The notes: a model not told the origin generated them from the sequence alone. 36,534 bases of DNA from Gemmatimonadetes bacterium 13_1_20CM_4_69_16 (GCA_001919865.1 MNIR01000078.1:1-36534); one strand, 5' to 3'; counted from the first letter of the stretch, positions 8,480-16,438 are shown. A program made the numbers and translations.

Positions 8480-10865
8480 CCTCCAGCGCCTTCAGCCCCC
8501 GCGCCAACAGCTCGTCCACCTCGCGCTCGCGCAGCGTCCGAGTCGGGTCGCGGAACGTGCAATGCCACGCGACGCTGCGCTGACCCGCCGGCACGCCGGC
8601 GCCGCGATATTCGTCGAACACCTCCAGCCGCTCGAGCAGGGGTCCCATCGCGCGGGCCAGGACTGCGGCCACAGCCGCGGCGGTCACCCCTGCCGGCAAC
8701 AACAGCGCCACGTCACGCTCGACCGGCGGCTGCGTGGGCAGGGGCCGATACGGCGCGACGTCCCGCAGGGCCGTCTCCAGCCGGACCTCGAACCCGAATA
8801 GTGGCGCGGCCCAGACCGGGGAATCGGCCTCGAGGGAGCCTGCCTGCCCCACTACTTCCCCGCCCCGTTGCACCGCCACCCACCCGGCCCCAGTCCCCGT
8901 TGCCGCTTGCACGGTACAGCCCGGGGCGGCGGCCTCCACCGCTAACTCAAAGTGGCGCTTCAAGTCCCATATGTCCATATCAGGTACTTTCGCACTGTCG
9001 GACCAATGGGGCGGCCGCTGAGACCCGGTGATCACACCAGCTACGGAGTGCCACTCCTCCGGCGCGCCTTTCCCCTTTTCCCCTTCGCCTTTGCCCATCC
9101 TGAAGACCGTCCCCACTTCGAACAGCCGTACGTCCCGGTTGCGGTTCGCCCAGTTGTGCTCGACCCGACGGGCCAGACCTGGGAGGAGCCGGCGCCGCAG
9201 ATGAGCTTCGTCGGCAGACAGCGGGTTCTGGATCGCGACCGCCTCCGGCCCGTCGGCCGGACCGAGCGGGATGGTACGGGCCTCGTACAGGCCGGCGCGA
9301 GCGAGCTGCTCGCGCACCCGTGCCTTGGCCTCCTCCAGGACCGCATCAGGCACCGTCCCGGGCCGGTACGGGCGCAACTCGTCCGGGAACGCGTCGTACC
9401 CCTTGAGGCGGGCCACTTCCTCGATCAGGTCCACCTCGCGCGTTACGTCGGGCCGCCAGCCCGGTACTTGCACGGCGAGTCGCCCATCCTTGGGCGCCAC
9501 GAAGAACCCGACGGACGTGAGCAGCCGCTCGATCTCCGCCCGCTCGATTCCCACGCCGAGCAGCCGGGCCACGCGCTCGGGCCGGAGGAAGATCGTCGCC
9601 TCCTGGACGGGCTGTGGCCACGAGTCGAGCGGCGGCTCGCGCAGCTCCCCCCCCGCCACCGCCCTGATCAGCTCGATCGCCCGGCGAGCGGCGTCGGGCA
9701 TGCCGAGCAGGTCGATGCCGCGCTCGAAGCGATAGCTCGACTCGCTCGACAGCTGCAGTGCGCGCCGTGTGCGGCGGATGCGCGTGGGCTGGAAGTAGGC
9801 GCACTCGAGGACTAGGTCGGTGGTCGCGGTTGTCACCTCGGATTCCGCGCTGCCCATCACACCCGCGACGATGGTCGGCCGCTCGGCGTCGCAGATCGCC
9901 GTCATCTCGGGGGTGAGCGCACGAGCCACGCCGTCCAATGTCACGATTTTCTCGTTGGGCTTGGCGCGACGGATCACTACGGCCGGGCCGCGCAGCTTCG
10001 CCAGGTCGAAGGCGTGCAACGGCTGGTTCAGCTCGAGCAGGATGTAGTTGGTCGCGTCCACGACGTTGTTGATCGGTCGCTGGCCGACGGCGCCGAGCCT
10101 GCCGACGAGCCAGGCAGGGCTTGGCCCCACCCGGACGCCACGGATGACCGCGGCGATGTACCGCGGGCATCCCTCGGCATCCTCGAGGCTGACCCGCACC
10201 CCATCCACCGTCCCCTCCCCGCCGGTGAGGCGGACAGGCGGTCGGTCGGTGGCGTCGCCCGACCGCCTGACTGCCTGACCGCTGGGTATTTCCGGCAGCT
10301 TGACCACGCCCCCGAGCGACGCCGCCAGCTCGCGCGCGACGCCCTTGTGGCACAGCAGGTCGGGGCGGCTCGCCGGAACGTCGATGACGATCTGGTGGTC
10401 GGCCACCGGCACCACGTCGACGAAACGCGTGCCCGGCGCGGCGTCGGTCGCGAGCTCGAGAATGCCGGAGTGATCCTGGCCCAGCCCCAGCTCCTTCGCG
10501 GAGCACAACATGCCGTTCGACTCGACGCCGCGGATCGCCTTGCGCTCGAGTCGTACGCCGCCCGGCAGCGTGCCCCCCACCGGCGCGTACGGGTAGACCT
10601 TGCCGGCCTGGACGTTCGGGGCGCCGCATACGACCTCAACCGGGCCGTCGGGGCCGCCGACGTCCACCCGGCAGAGGGTGAGCCGGTCCGCGTTGGGGTG
10701 TTTGCGCACTTCGAGCACGCGGGCGATCACGATGTCGCCCAGGTCCTGGTGCAGCGGCACCACGGCGTCCACGGCGGCGGCATGCATGGTCAACTGCGCG
10801 GCGGCCTCACCCGCGTCGAGCGCCTGCCCCAGCAGCGCCTCGAGCCAGCGGCGCGACACGATCAT
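8448..10865 (-). CDS. pheT: Phenylalanyl-tRNA synthetase beta subunit
   Basis: An 805-aa PheT. In order: N-terminal B1 with the tRNA-binding EMAP-like fold (HPNADRLTLCRVDVG, VVCGAPNV, SNGMLCSAKELGLG), the B3/4 editing domain (SRPDLLCHKGVARELAASLGG starts near 165, RYIAAVIRGV further on), the B5 domain, the catalytic-like core (LIEEVARLKGYDAFPD) and a C-terminal FDX-ACB anticodon-binding domain (VERDVALLLPAGVT to LREREVDELLARG). The ATG at 10865 overlaps the pheS stop (ATGA) and gives MIVSRRWLEALL, a normal start; the upstream extension of the frame is not PheT-like. Functions as (alpha-beta)2 with PheS. Confidence 0.97.
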   Translation of the reverse strand: MIVSRRWLEALLGQALDAGEAAAQLTMHAAAVDAVVPLHQDLGDIVIARVLEVRKHPNADRLTLCRVDVGGPDGPVEVVCGAPNVQAGKVYPYAPVGGTLPGGVRLERKAIRGVESNGMLCSAKELGLGQDHSGILELATDAAPGTRFVDVVPVADHQIVIDVPASRPDLLCHKGVARELAASLGGVVKLPEIPSGQAVRRSGDATDRPPVRLTGGEGTVDGVRVSLEDAEGCPRYIAAVIRGVRVGPSPAWLVGRLGAVGQRPINNVVDATNYILLELNQPLHAFDLAKLRGPAVVIRRAKPNEKIVTLDGVARALTPEMTAICDAERPTIVAGVMGSAESEVTTATTDLVLECAYFQPTRIRRTRRALQLSSESSYRFERGIDLLGMPDAARRAIELIRAVAGGELREPPLDSWPQPVQEATIFLRPERVARLLGVGIERAEIERLLTSVGFFVAPKDGRLAVQVPGWRPDVTREVDLIEEVARLKGYDAFPDELRPYRPGTVPDAVLEEAKARVREQLARAGLYEARTIPLGPADGPEAVAIQNPLSADEAHLRRRLLPGLARRVEHNWANRNRDVRLFEVGTVFRMGKGEGEKGKGAPEEWHSVAGVITGSQRPPHWSDSAKVPDMDIWDLKRHFELAVEAAAPGCTVQAATGTGAGWVAVQRGGEVVGQAGSLEADSPVWAAPLFGFEVRLETALRDVAPYRPLPTQPPVERDVALLLPAGVTAAAVAAVLARAMGPLLERLEVFDEYRGAGVPAGQRSVAWHCTFRDPTRTLREREVDELLARGLKALEDELGVRRREG

Positions 10866-11899
10866 CGGGGGCCTCGGGCGAACTGCGCGAGGAAACGAAC
10901 GTCGCTCTCGAACAAGAGGCGGATGTCCGGGATCCCGTGGCGGGTCATCGCGATCCGTTCCGGGCCCATGCCCCAAGCGAAGCCGGTGTACTTCTCACTG
11001 TCCACTCCACAGTTCTCGAGTACCGCCGGGTGCACCATGCCCGAGCCGAGGATCTCCATCCAGCCCGTCTGCTTGCAGGTCGGACAGCCCGCGCCCTGGC
11101 AGATGCGACACTGCACATCCATTTCCGCCGAGGGCTCGGTGAACGGGAAAAACGACGGCCGGAACCGGACCCGGGTGTCCGGGGCGAAGAACTTCCGGGC
11201 GAACGTGGCGAGGGTCGCCTTGAAGTCCACAAAGCTGATCCCGTCGTCCACCGCCAAGCCTTCGATCTGCTCGAACACCGGCGCATGCGACGCATCGAAC
11301 GGGTCGCGGCGGTACGCTTTGCCCGGGATCACGACCCGGATGGGCGGCGGATAACTCTCGAGCGTGCGGATCTGGACGGGCGAGGTGTGCGTCCGCAGCA
11401 GCAGGTCGCCGCCCACGTAGAACGAGTCCTGGGCGTCGAGCGCCGGATGGTCCTTAGGGAAATTCAGCGCATAGAAGTTGTAGCGCTCGGTCTCGATCTC
11501 GGGGCCCACCGCGCGCGTGAAGCCGAGCTCGTGGAAGATCTCGCAGATCTCGTCCACGACCTGCGTGACGAGGTGCAGCCCCCCCACCCAGCGGGCGCGG
11601 CCCGGCATGGTAAGATCGACGCCCGCCCCGGCGCCCCCCGCGTCGCCCGCGTGCTTGAGCTCGCGCTCGCGGGCCGCGAAAGCCGTCTCGTAGTCGCGCT
11701 TCAACGCGTTGGCGGCGCCGCCGACTTGCTTGCGCGCCGCCGGCTCGAGGCGCGGCAGCGCGGCGAGGATCTGGGTGAGCGCACCGGCCTTGCGCCCGAG
11801 GATCTCGGTCTTGAGATCCGAGAGCCGGCGTTCGTCCGCTTGCGGGATCTCCTGGAGACGCTCCCGCAGCTCGGTGAGGGCTGCCAGGAGGTCGCGCAT
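10862..11899 (-). CDS. pheS: Phenylalanyl-tRNA synthetase alpha subunit
   Basis: A 345-aa class II synthetase catalytic subunit. After an N-terminal coiled coil (to about residue 85) come HELGFTRAVGPEIETERYNF, LLRTHTSPVQIRTL (motif 2 region), DASHAPVFEQIEGLAVD, and near the C-terminus GSGMVHPAVLENCGVD and GFAWGMGPERIAM (motif 3). A four-cysteine insert (CRICQGAGCPTCKQTGW) is present, as in many bacterial PheS. The ATG at 11899 starts MRDLLAALTELRER, 2 nt after the rplT stop. The order infC-rpmI-rplT-pheS-pheT is classical. Confidence 0.97.
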   Translation of the reverse strand: MRDLLAALTELRERLQEIPQADERRLSDLKTEILGRKAGALTQILAALPRLEPAARKQVGGAANALKRDYETAFAARERELKHAGDAGGAGAGVDLTMPGRARWVGGLHLVTQVVDEICEIFHELGFTRAVGPEIETERYNFYALNFPKDHPALDAQDSFYVGGDLLLRTHTSPVQIRTLESYPPPIRVVIPGKAYRRDPFDASHAPVFEQIEGLAVDDGISFVDFKATLATFARKFFAPDTRVRFRPSFFPFTEPSAEMDVQCRICQGAGCPTCKQTGWMEILGSGMVHPAVLENCGVDSEKYTGFAWGMGPERIAMTRHGIPDIRLLFESDVRFLAQFARGPR

Positions 11900-11901
11900 G
11901 G

Positions 11902-12255
11902 TCAGAGTGCCTGCTTCGCGACCTCCGCCAGCTGCTGGAACGCCGCCGGGTCGCGCACGGCCAAGTCGGCGAGCACCTTGCGGTTGATCTCGACTCCAGC
12001 CCGGCGCAGCCCGTTCATGAGGCGACTGTAGGACAACTGGTGCAGCCGGGCGGCGGCGTTGATGCGAATGATCCAAAGCCGGCGGAAATCGCCCTTTTTG
12101 CGACGGCGGTCGCGGTAGGCGTACTTCTGCGCCCGCTCCACCGACTCCTTGGCGGCCTTCCACAGCTTCGAGCGCCCGCCAAAGTACCCCTTGGCGAGCT
12201 GCATGACCTTATTCTTGCGCTTCAGGCGCGCAACGTTGCTCTTGACGCGGGGCAT
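11902..12255 (-). CDS. rplT: 50S ribosomal protein L20
   Basis: A 117-aa basic protein with [55 protein letters not shown] and [19 protein letters not shown], diagnostic of L20, which binds 23S rRNA early in 50S assembly. In several bacteria L20 also represses its own operon by binding the leader; the leader here (13073-13285) is highly structured, but I cannot show an L20 site. It lies 9 nt after rpmI. Confidence 0.98.
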   Translation of the reverse strand: MPRVKSNVARLKRKNKVMQLAKGYFGGRSKLWKAAKESVERAQKYAYRDRRRKKGDFRRLWIIRINAAARLHQLSYSRLMNGLRRAGVEINRKVLADLAVRDPAAFQQLAEVAKQAL

Positions 12256-12264
12256 AGTCGCTCC

Positions 12265-12459
12265 TTACGCCATCAGGAGGCGCTTGAAGCGCCGCTCATC
12301 GGCGTGCGACACCAGCGCGGGTTTGCGAAGGTGGCGCTTCCGCTTGGGGTGCTTCTTGGTCAGGATGTGGCTCTTGTACGCGTGATAGCGCCGTAACCGG
12401 CCCCGCCCCGTCAGCTTGACGCGCTTGCGGAGCGCGCGTTTGGATTTCTGTTTTGGCAT
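12265..12459 (-). CDS. rpmI: 50S ribosomal protein L35
   Basis: A 64-aa very basic protein, MPKQKSKRALRKRVKLTGRG at the start, then LRRYHAYKSHILTKKHPKRKRHLRK, the L35 signature. The ATG at 12459 has GAGG 5 nt upstream; that GAGG is formed by the last bases of the heptamer array that fills the gap to infC, so the repeat supplies the ribosome-binding site. Confidence 0.98.
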   Translation of the reverse strand: MPKQKSKRALRKRVKLTGRGRLRRYHAYKSHILTKKHPKRKRHLRKPALVSHADERRFKRLLMA

Positions 12460-12466
12460 GTCAACC

Positions 12467-12539
12467 TCAGGGGTCAGGGATCAGGGGTCGGGGGTCGGGG
12501 GCGGGGACTGATCCCCGACCCCTGACCCCCGATCCCTCA
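12467..12539. repeat. Inverted heptamer arrays (TCAGGGG type) between infC and rpmI
   Basis: On the plus strand the units TCAGGGG, TCAGGGA, TCAGGGG, TCGGGGG, TCGGGGG run from 12467 to 12501. A complementary set (ATCCCCG, ACCCCTG, ACCCCCG, ATCCCTC) follows from 12511. The two arms can form a very GC-rich hairpin in the infC-rpmI intercistronic mRNA. The rpmI-proximal arm contains the GAGG ribosome-binding site, so pairing could limit rpmI and rplT translation; this is inference. Confidence 0.88.
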
Positions 12540-12541
12540 TT

Positions 12542-13072
12542 TCATTTCGGCGCCAACACCATCGACATGTTGCGGCCTTCGAGCTTGGGGTCCTGCTCGA
12601 TCTTCGCGACGTCCTTGAGCTCGTTCGCCACCCGGTCGAGCACCTCGCGCCCCAGGTCGATGTGGGCCATCTGCCGGCCCCGGTACATCATGGTCACCTT
12701 CACCTTATTGCCGTCCGCCAGGAACTCCCGCGCGTGCCGCGTCTTGAACGCGAAGTCGTGGTCGTCGATCCCGGGACGGTACTTCACTTCCTTCAAATGG
12801 ATGACGTGCTGCTTCTTCTTCGCCGCGCGCGCCGCCTTGGCCTGCTCGAACTTGAACTTCCCGTAATCCATGATCTTCACGACCGGGGGTCGCGCGAGCG
12901 GTGCCACCTCGACCAGGTCGAGGCCCCGCTCCTGCGCCGCCGCCAGCGCTTCCTCGACGGTCAGCACGCCGAGCTGTGCGCCATCGGGAGCGATCACCCG
13001 GAGGGGACTGATCCGGATTTGACGGTTCACCCGAATGCGGGGCGCCTTGTTGTTGGGACTTTCGATTGCCAG
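12542..13072 (-). CDS. infC: Translation initiation factor IF-3, non-ATG start
   Basis: Residues from VNRQIRISPLRVI through GLDLVEVAPLARPPVVKIMD, YGKFKFEQ and FLADGNKVKVTMMYRGRQMA are IF-3, which binds the 30S subunit and rejects wrong start codons. No ATG is available at the 5' end. The first standard codon is a GTG at 13030 without a ribosome-binding site. Further upstream in frame lie an ATC at 13066 and a CTG at 13072; the strong GAGGAGGAG at 13081-13089 is 8 nt from the CTG and 14 nt from the ATC. Starting at CTG gives 176 aa, the usual IF-3 length. Rare start codons at infC allow IF-3 to repress itself in E. coli, and the same is likely here. Confidence 0.93.
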   Translation of the reverse strand: MAIESPNNKAPRIRVNRQIRISPLRVIAPDGAQLGVLTVEEALAAAQERGLDLVEVAPLARPPVVKIMDYGKFKFEQAKAARAAKKKQHVIHLKEVKYRPGIDDHDFAFKTRHAREFLADGNKVKVTMMYRGRQMAHIDLGREVLDRVANELKDVAKIEQDPKLEGRNMSMVLAPK

Positions 13073-13080
13073 GTGCCAGT

Positions 13081-13089
13081 CTCCTCCTC
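13081..13089 (-). promoter_or_regulatory. Shine-Dalgarno sequence of infC
   Basis: Minus-strand GAGGAGGAG, one of the strongest purine-rich ribosome-binding sites in the window. It is 8 nt from an in-frame CTG (13072) and 14 nt from an in-frame ATC (13066), but about 50 nt from the GTG at 13030, so it argues for an upstream non-canonical start. It begins 7 nt after the U-tract of a terminator hairpin. Confidence 0.8.
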
Positions 13090-13096
13090 AAGAAAG

Positions 13097-13128
13097 AAAA
13101 AAGCGGACTCCGGCTACCGGGAATCCGC
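13097..13128 (-). terminator. Intrinsic terminator / possible attenuator in the infC leader
   Basis: Read on the minus strand, 13128-13103 gives GCGGATTCC-loop-GGAGTCCGC, a 9-bp stem with one G-U pair, followed directly by six T residues (13102-13097). This is a textbook intrinsic terminator. It ends the MBL-hydrolase transcript, but it also stands only about 7 nt before the infC ribosome-binding site, so any promoter within the leader would have to read through it. That placement suggests attenuation of the infC-rpmI-rplT-pheST operon. Confidence 0.75.
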
Positions 13129-13133
13129 GTTGC

Positions 13134-13190
13134 GTCGTCCGTCGTCCGTTGCCGGTCGTCCGCGGGTGCGGACAACGGACAACGGCTGAC
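13134..13190. repeat. Inverted heptamer arrays (GTCGTCC / GGACAAC) in the infC leader
   Basis: Plus-strand units GTCGTCC, GTCGTCC, GTTGCCG, GTCGTCC (13134-13161) are followed after GCGGGTG by GGACAAC, GGACAAC, GGCTGAC (13170-13190). The two sets are complementary (allowing G-U) and form a hairpin just 5' of the terminator stem in the infC leader. Confidence 0.8.
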
Positions 13191-13285
13191 AGAGAACGCC
13201 CTCTCGAACCCTAGAGCACTCTCCGAACGGAGAGGCGGCGGGTGAGGCGCACGCGGCGCCCGCTTGCCGTGTTGTCGCGCGGAAG
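13191..13285 (-). other. Distal infC leader / spacer with short hairpins
   Basis: This stretch between the MBL-hydrolase stop and the heptamer hairpin has no gene. It contains a perfect palindrome CTCTCCGAACGGAGAG (13219-13234) and, next to it, a weaker CTCT...AGAG stem. I cannot identify a convincing -35/-10 pair. With the downstream array and terminator it makes about 200 nt of strongly structured leader before infC. Confidence 0.4.
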
Positions 13286-14149
13286 TTAGCCCGCCCGTAA
13301 AACTTCCACAAGACCGAATCCCTTGCCCTCCCGCTCCAACCGTCCCGCCACCACCACCGGGTCGTGCTCGAAGCACAACAGCCACCCCTCGGCCTCGGCG
13401 CGGCGGTACAACTGCCGCTTCGACTCGAGGGTCACGAGCGGCTGGAGGTCGTAGCCCATGATCCACGGGAGCGGCAGGTGCGCGCTCGTGGGCACGAGAT
13501 CGGCCAGGAAGCACACGCGCTCGCCGGCGCTTTCCACTAGCACCGACTGATGGTAGGGCACGTGACCGGGCGTGGGCAGGCAGCGCACACCCGGGAGCAC
13601 CTCCGCCTCGCCGTCCACCAGCTGGAACGGGACCGACGCGAAGTTGTGCGGCAGGTAGCTCCCGGCAGTGCGCTCGTTGGTGTGGCGGGCGAACTCGAGC
13701 TCCCCCTGCTGCACCACATAACGCGCCCGAGGAAAGCTCAAGGCGATCGCGCCGGCCGGCTCGCGGTACGTGTCGCCCCCCGCGTGGTCGAAGTGCAGGT
13801 GGGTGTTGATGACCCACGACACGTCCTCGGGTCGGCGTCCGAGCTCGGCGAGCGCGTCCTCGAGCAGCGTGGGACCGCGCGTCCCGACGTTTTGCACGCC
13901 GTAGATGTCGCGGAACTTGTCGTCCTCCTTGTTGCCGAGGCCGGTATCGATCAGCACCAACCCGGCCTCGTGCTCGACCAGGAGGCAGCGGAGTGCCAGG
14001 GGAATGCGGTTGCGCGCGTCCGCGGCAATGCGCCGTTCCCACAGCGGCTTCGGCACCACGCCGAACATCGCACCGCCGTCGAGGCGCACGGTCCCGGCTT
14101 CGAGGGCGTGGCAGCGGAGACGGCCGACGGTGAACGTCGTGTGGGTCAC
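13286..14149 (-). CDS. MBL-fold metallohydrolase
   Basis: A 287-aa metallo-beta-lactamase-fold protein. The metal-binding motif THLHFDHAGG (HxHxDH) is near residue 115, with further ligands expected at TPGHVPYHQ and the late FEHDP. The spacing and the preceding LLVEHEAGLVLIDTGLGNK are typical of the quorum-quenching-lactonase/alkylsulfatase-like branch, but the substrate cannot be read from sequence. The start is a GTG at 14149 overlapping the exonuclease stop (GTGA); it has no ribosome-binding site because a heptamer array occupies the upstream bases, so translation probably depends on coupling. Terminated by the hairpin at 13097-13128. Confidence 0.85.
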   Translation of the reverse strand: MTHTTFTVGRLRCHALEAGTVRLDGGAMFGVVPKPLWERRIAADARNRIPLALRCLLVEHEAGLVLIDTGLGNKEDDKFRDIYGVQNVGTRGPTLLEDALAELGRRPEDVSWVINTHLHFDHAGGDTYREPAGAIALSFPRARYVVQQGELEFARHTNERTAGSYLPHNFASVPFQLVDGEAEVLPGVRCLPTPGHVPYHQSVLVESAGERVCFLADLVPTSAHLPLPWIMGYDLQPLVTLESKRQLYRRAEAEGWLLCFEHDPVVVAGRLEREGKGFGLVEVLRAG

Positions 14150-15021
14150 GGGAACGCGGAACGCGGAAGTGGGAACGCGGAACTTTCCGACCGGGCGTCG
14201 TGCCGCGTTCCGCGTTCCGACTTCCGCGTTGCCATCAGATCCCCCAGCGTCCTCGCCCCTCGCTCCCGCGCGATGCTCAGCAGACGCTCCAGGATCCGCG
14301 CCGCCGCCAGCGCGTCCGGCCCCGCGCGGTGGCGGCCCGCGATCTCGAAGCCGAAGTAGTGCGCCAGCGCGTCGAGGTTGCGACTCTCGAGCGGGGGCAA
14401 GAGCCGTCGCGCCAAGCGCACGGTACAGAGGCGCGGCCCGGCGAGCAGCAAGGCGCGCGAGCGGTGCAGCTCCGCGGCAAGGAAGCTCCAGTCGAAGCGC
14501 ACGTTGTGGGCCACGAAGACGGTGCCTGTCAGAGCGCCGAGGACTTCGTCCGCCACACGCTCGAAGGGGGGAGCGTCGCGCACCAGCGCATCGGTGATCC
14601 CAGTGAGCCGGTCGACGACCGGTGGGATCGGCTGCCCGGGGTTAACGAGGGTGTGATAGACGAGCCGCGGGTCCCCGCCTCCGGCACCGCCCCCGACCGC
14701 GACTACCGCCACCTCGATGATGCGCGCCCCGCGCCGCGCGCTCGTGCCGGTCGCCTCGAGATCGACTACCGCGAAGCGACAGCCGTCCAGGGTGGGACTC
14801 GCGGTGGCGGAGGCGAGCGCCCAGCGGCCGTCGTCGGTGCGAGTGACCCGGGGATCGGCACCCAGCAGCGTCGTCGCCAGCCGCCCGGCTGCACCGCGCG
14901 GCGTGCGCGCGAGGCCCAGCACGTCCCGCACCAGCGGCCCGCTCGCGGCGGGGCCCGCCTCGAGGTACGCCACCGCCCGGTTTGCGAGGCTCGAGGAGGG
15001 GTAGGCGGCGACGCCGATCAG
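14146..15021 (-). CDS. DnaQ-like 3'-5' exonuclease
   Basis: The core FAVVDLEATGTSARRGARII (DxE motif), TLVNPGQPIPPVVDRLTGI, FVAHNVRFDWSFLAAEL and HRAGPDALAAARI (HxxxxD) is a DEDDh exonuclease of the PolIII-epsilon family. An N-terminal helical region of about 75 residues (LANRAVAYLEAGPAASGPLV) precedes it, as in several stand-alone DnaQ-like proteins. No ATG exists. A CTG at 15021 overlaps the arcA stop (CTGA) and has GAGG about 11 nt upstream; a GTG at 14973 is the alternative but lacks a site and trims the N-terminus. The last 20-30 residues (Ser/Arg/Pro-rich) are encoded by a heptamer array and are probably not ancestral. Confidence 0.8.
   Translation of the reverse strand: MIGVAAYPSSSLANRAVAYLEAGPAASGPLVRDVLGLARTPRGAAGRLATTLLGADPRVTRTDDGRWALASATASPTLDGCRFAVVDLEATGTSARRGARIIEVAVVAVGGGAGGGDPRLVYHTLVNPGQPIPPVVDRLTGITDALVRDAPPFERVADEVLGALTGTVFVAHNVRFDWSFLAAELHRSRALLLAGPRLCTVRLARRLLPPLESRNLDALAHYFGFEIAGRHRAGPDALAAARILERLLSIARERGARTLGDLMATRKSERGTRHDARSESSAFPLPRSAFP
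14151..14233. repeat. Inverted heptamer arrays (GGAACGC type) over the exonuclease 3' end
   Basis: Plus-strand units GGAACGC, GGAACGC, GGAAGTG, GGAACGC, GGAAC run from 14151; after about 20 nt the complementary type (CCGCGTT, CCGCGTT, CCGACTT, CCGCGTT) runs to about 14230. The array lies inside the 3' end of the exonuclease frame and just upstream of the MBL-hydrolase start. The unit is shared with the arrays near 2901 and 22294. Confidence 0.85.
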
Positions 15022-16253
15022 AGGTCGTCGCGCCTCAACGGCAGTGTCATGCAGCGGGGGCCGCCGCCGCCCCGCACCAGCTCGCTCCCCTCGATCGTGA
15101 CGACGCCCCGCTCGCCGTCGCCCAGCGCCCTCCCCCCATCCGCGAGCAGGTCGGCTGCGGGCACGATCTTGAATCCGGCGTGCTCGAGCTCCCGCAGCGT
15201 GGCCTCGTTGCGCGCGTAGGTGACCACCACACCGGGCCGCACGGCGAAGAAGTTGCACGCCGACGACCACTGCTCCCGCTCCTGCAGGGCGCGGGCGTTG
15301 CCGCCGCAGAACACCGGCTCGAGCGGCTGGTCCACCGCCTGCAGCGCCGCGAAGAAGTTGGGCATCTCCTTCACGCCCTTCGACTTCTTGCGCCGGTGCA
15401 GCACCGCCAGCCGCTCGGCTCCCACGAAATGCGGCGGATAGACGCAGCACAGCTCGCGGTCGAGCTGCGTGAAAATCATGTCGAGGTGGATCGCCGTCCG
15501 CTCCCCGGGCAGCACGACGACGATCACGTCCTTCACCTCGCAATGCTGGAACACGAGATCGCACAGGTGATCGAGCGCGGCCGGGCTGGAGCGCTCGCTG
15601 AAGCCGAGGACCAGGAGGTCGGATCGCAGCGGGTGCACGTCGCCGCCCTCGAGGGTGTAGTTGGTGCGCTTCTCCTCGGAGCCGTCGTACAGGATCCCCG
15701 CGTTCTCGAGACACGGGTGGTACCGGAACAGCGCCTTGATGAGCAGTTCTTCCGTCCAGCGGACCCCGTACCGCATCGAGCCGATGATGGAGTGCTCGCC
15801 GATCACGATGCCGACGTCGCGCGTGAAGAACAGATTGGGAAGCGGCGGCAGCGCAAACCGGGTCTCGTTCAAGGCGCGGGCGATGGGCCCGGCCTCCTCG
15901 AGCGCGCCCTCCACCATGACGCCGACGAGCTGGTCGGCGGGGAGCTCCGCCAGCTGCTTCGCCAGGGCGTCGGACGGGACGACTTCGAGGGCGCGGGTCA
16001 CCAAGAACTCGCGTACGTCAATGCGCGCGACGAGCTCCGTCAGGAGTGCACGCACCTCGTACACCTGGGCGAAGCGCTCGAGCACCGCGACGAACCGGCG
16101 GTGCTCCCGCTCGGCCAGCTCCAGGTCGATGATGTCGTCGTACAGGTAGTCGGCGCGGTTGCCCGGCGTGACCGCGAGCAGCTCCGGACCGGGGGTGTGG
16201 ACCAGCACGGCCCGCAGCGGGCCGATCTCGGAGGTGACGCGGACGCGGGCCAT
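15018..16253 (-). CDS. arcA: Arginine deiminase
   Basis: A 411-aa guanidino-modifying enzyme that should hydrolyse arginine to citrulline and ammonia. Active-site blocks are PNLFFTRDVG, LEGGDVHPL, the His in ERTAIHLDMIF, and the C-terminal GGGGPRCMTLPL with the nucleophilic Cys at residue 401. Length and motif order match ArcA. The usual partners (ornithine carbamoyltransferase, carbamate kinase, antiporter) are not adjacent, so the role may be nitrogen or acid-stress related, or the pathway may be split. It begins a three-gene run (arcA, exonuclease, MBL hydrolase) after a hairpin-filled gap downstream of rex. Confidence 0.93.
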   Translation of the reverse strand: MARVRVTSEIGPLRAVLVHTPGPELLAVTPGNRADYLYDDIIDLELAEREHRRFVAVLERFAQVYEVRALLTELVARIDVREFLVTRALEVVPSDALAKQLAELPADQLVGVMVEGALEEAGPIARALNETRFALPPLPNLFFTRDVGIVIGEHSIIGSMRYGVRWTEELLIKALFRYHPCLENAGILYDGSEEKRTNYTLEGGDVHPLRSDLLVLGFSERSSPAALDHLCDLVFQHCEVKDVIVVVLPGERTAIHLDMIFTQLDRELCCVYPPHFVGAERLAVLHRRKKSKGVKEMPNFFAALQAVDQPLEPVFCGGNARALQEREQWSSACNFFAVRPGVVVTYARNEATLRELEHAGFKIVPAADLLADGGRALGDGERGVVTIEGSELVRGGGGPRCMTLPLRRDDL

Positions 16254-16325
16254 GGGCGGAATCTAACCGGGCATGGGGGCGCCGGCTAAGCGGCGGCGCA
16301 AACAGATGTTAGGGTACGCCGGCGG

Positions 16326-16436
16326 GCAATTGCGGATTGGCGATTGCCGATTGCGGATTTGAAATGAGAGATCGATCGCGGCGAGGGGTTCGTCGTGACA
16401 ATCCGCAATCCGAAATCCGCAATCCGCAATTGGCTT
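16326..16436. repeat. Inverted heptamer arrays (ATTGCGG type) between rex and arcA
   Basis: First arm about 16327-16360 with ATTGCGG, ATTGGCG, ATTGCCG, ATTGCGG, ATTT; second arm about 16398-16433 with the complementary AATCCGC / AATCCGA units. The arms pair over about 35 bp with a few mismatches around a loop of about 38 nt. The element begins 3 nt after the rex stop. The rest of the rex-arcA gap (16254-16325) shows nothing I can name. Confidence 0.88.
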
Positions 16437-16438
16437 CC

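Noticed and set aside
16254-16325. A second Rex operator or promoter before arcA
   Set aside because: No TTGTGA/TCACAA half sites and no clear promoter boxes could be found.
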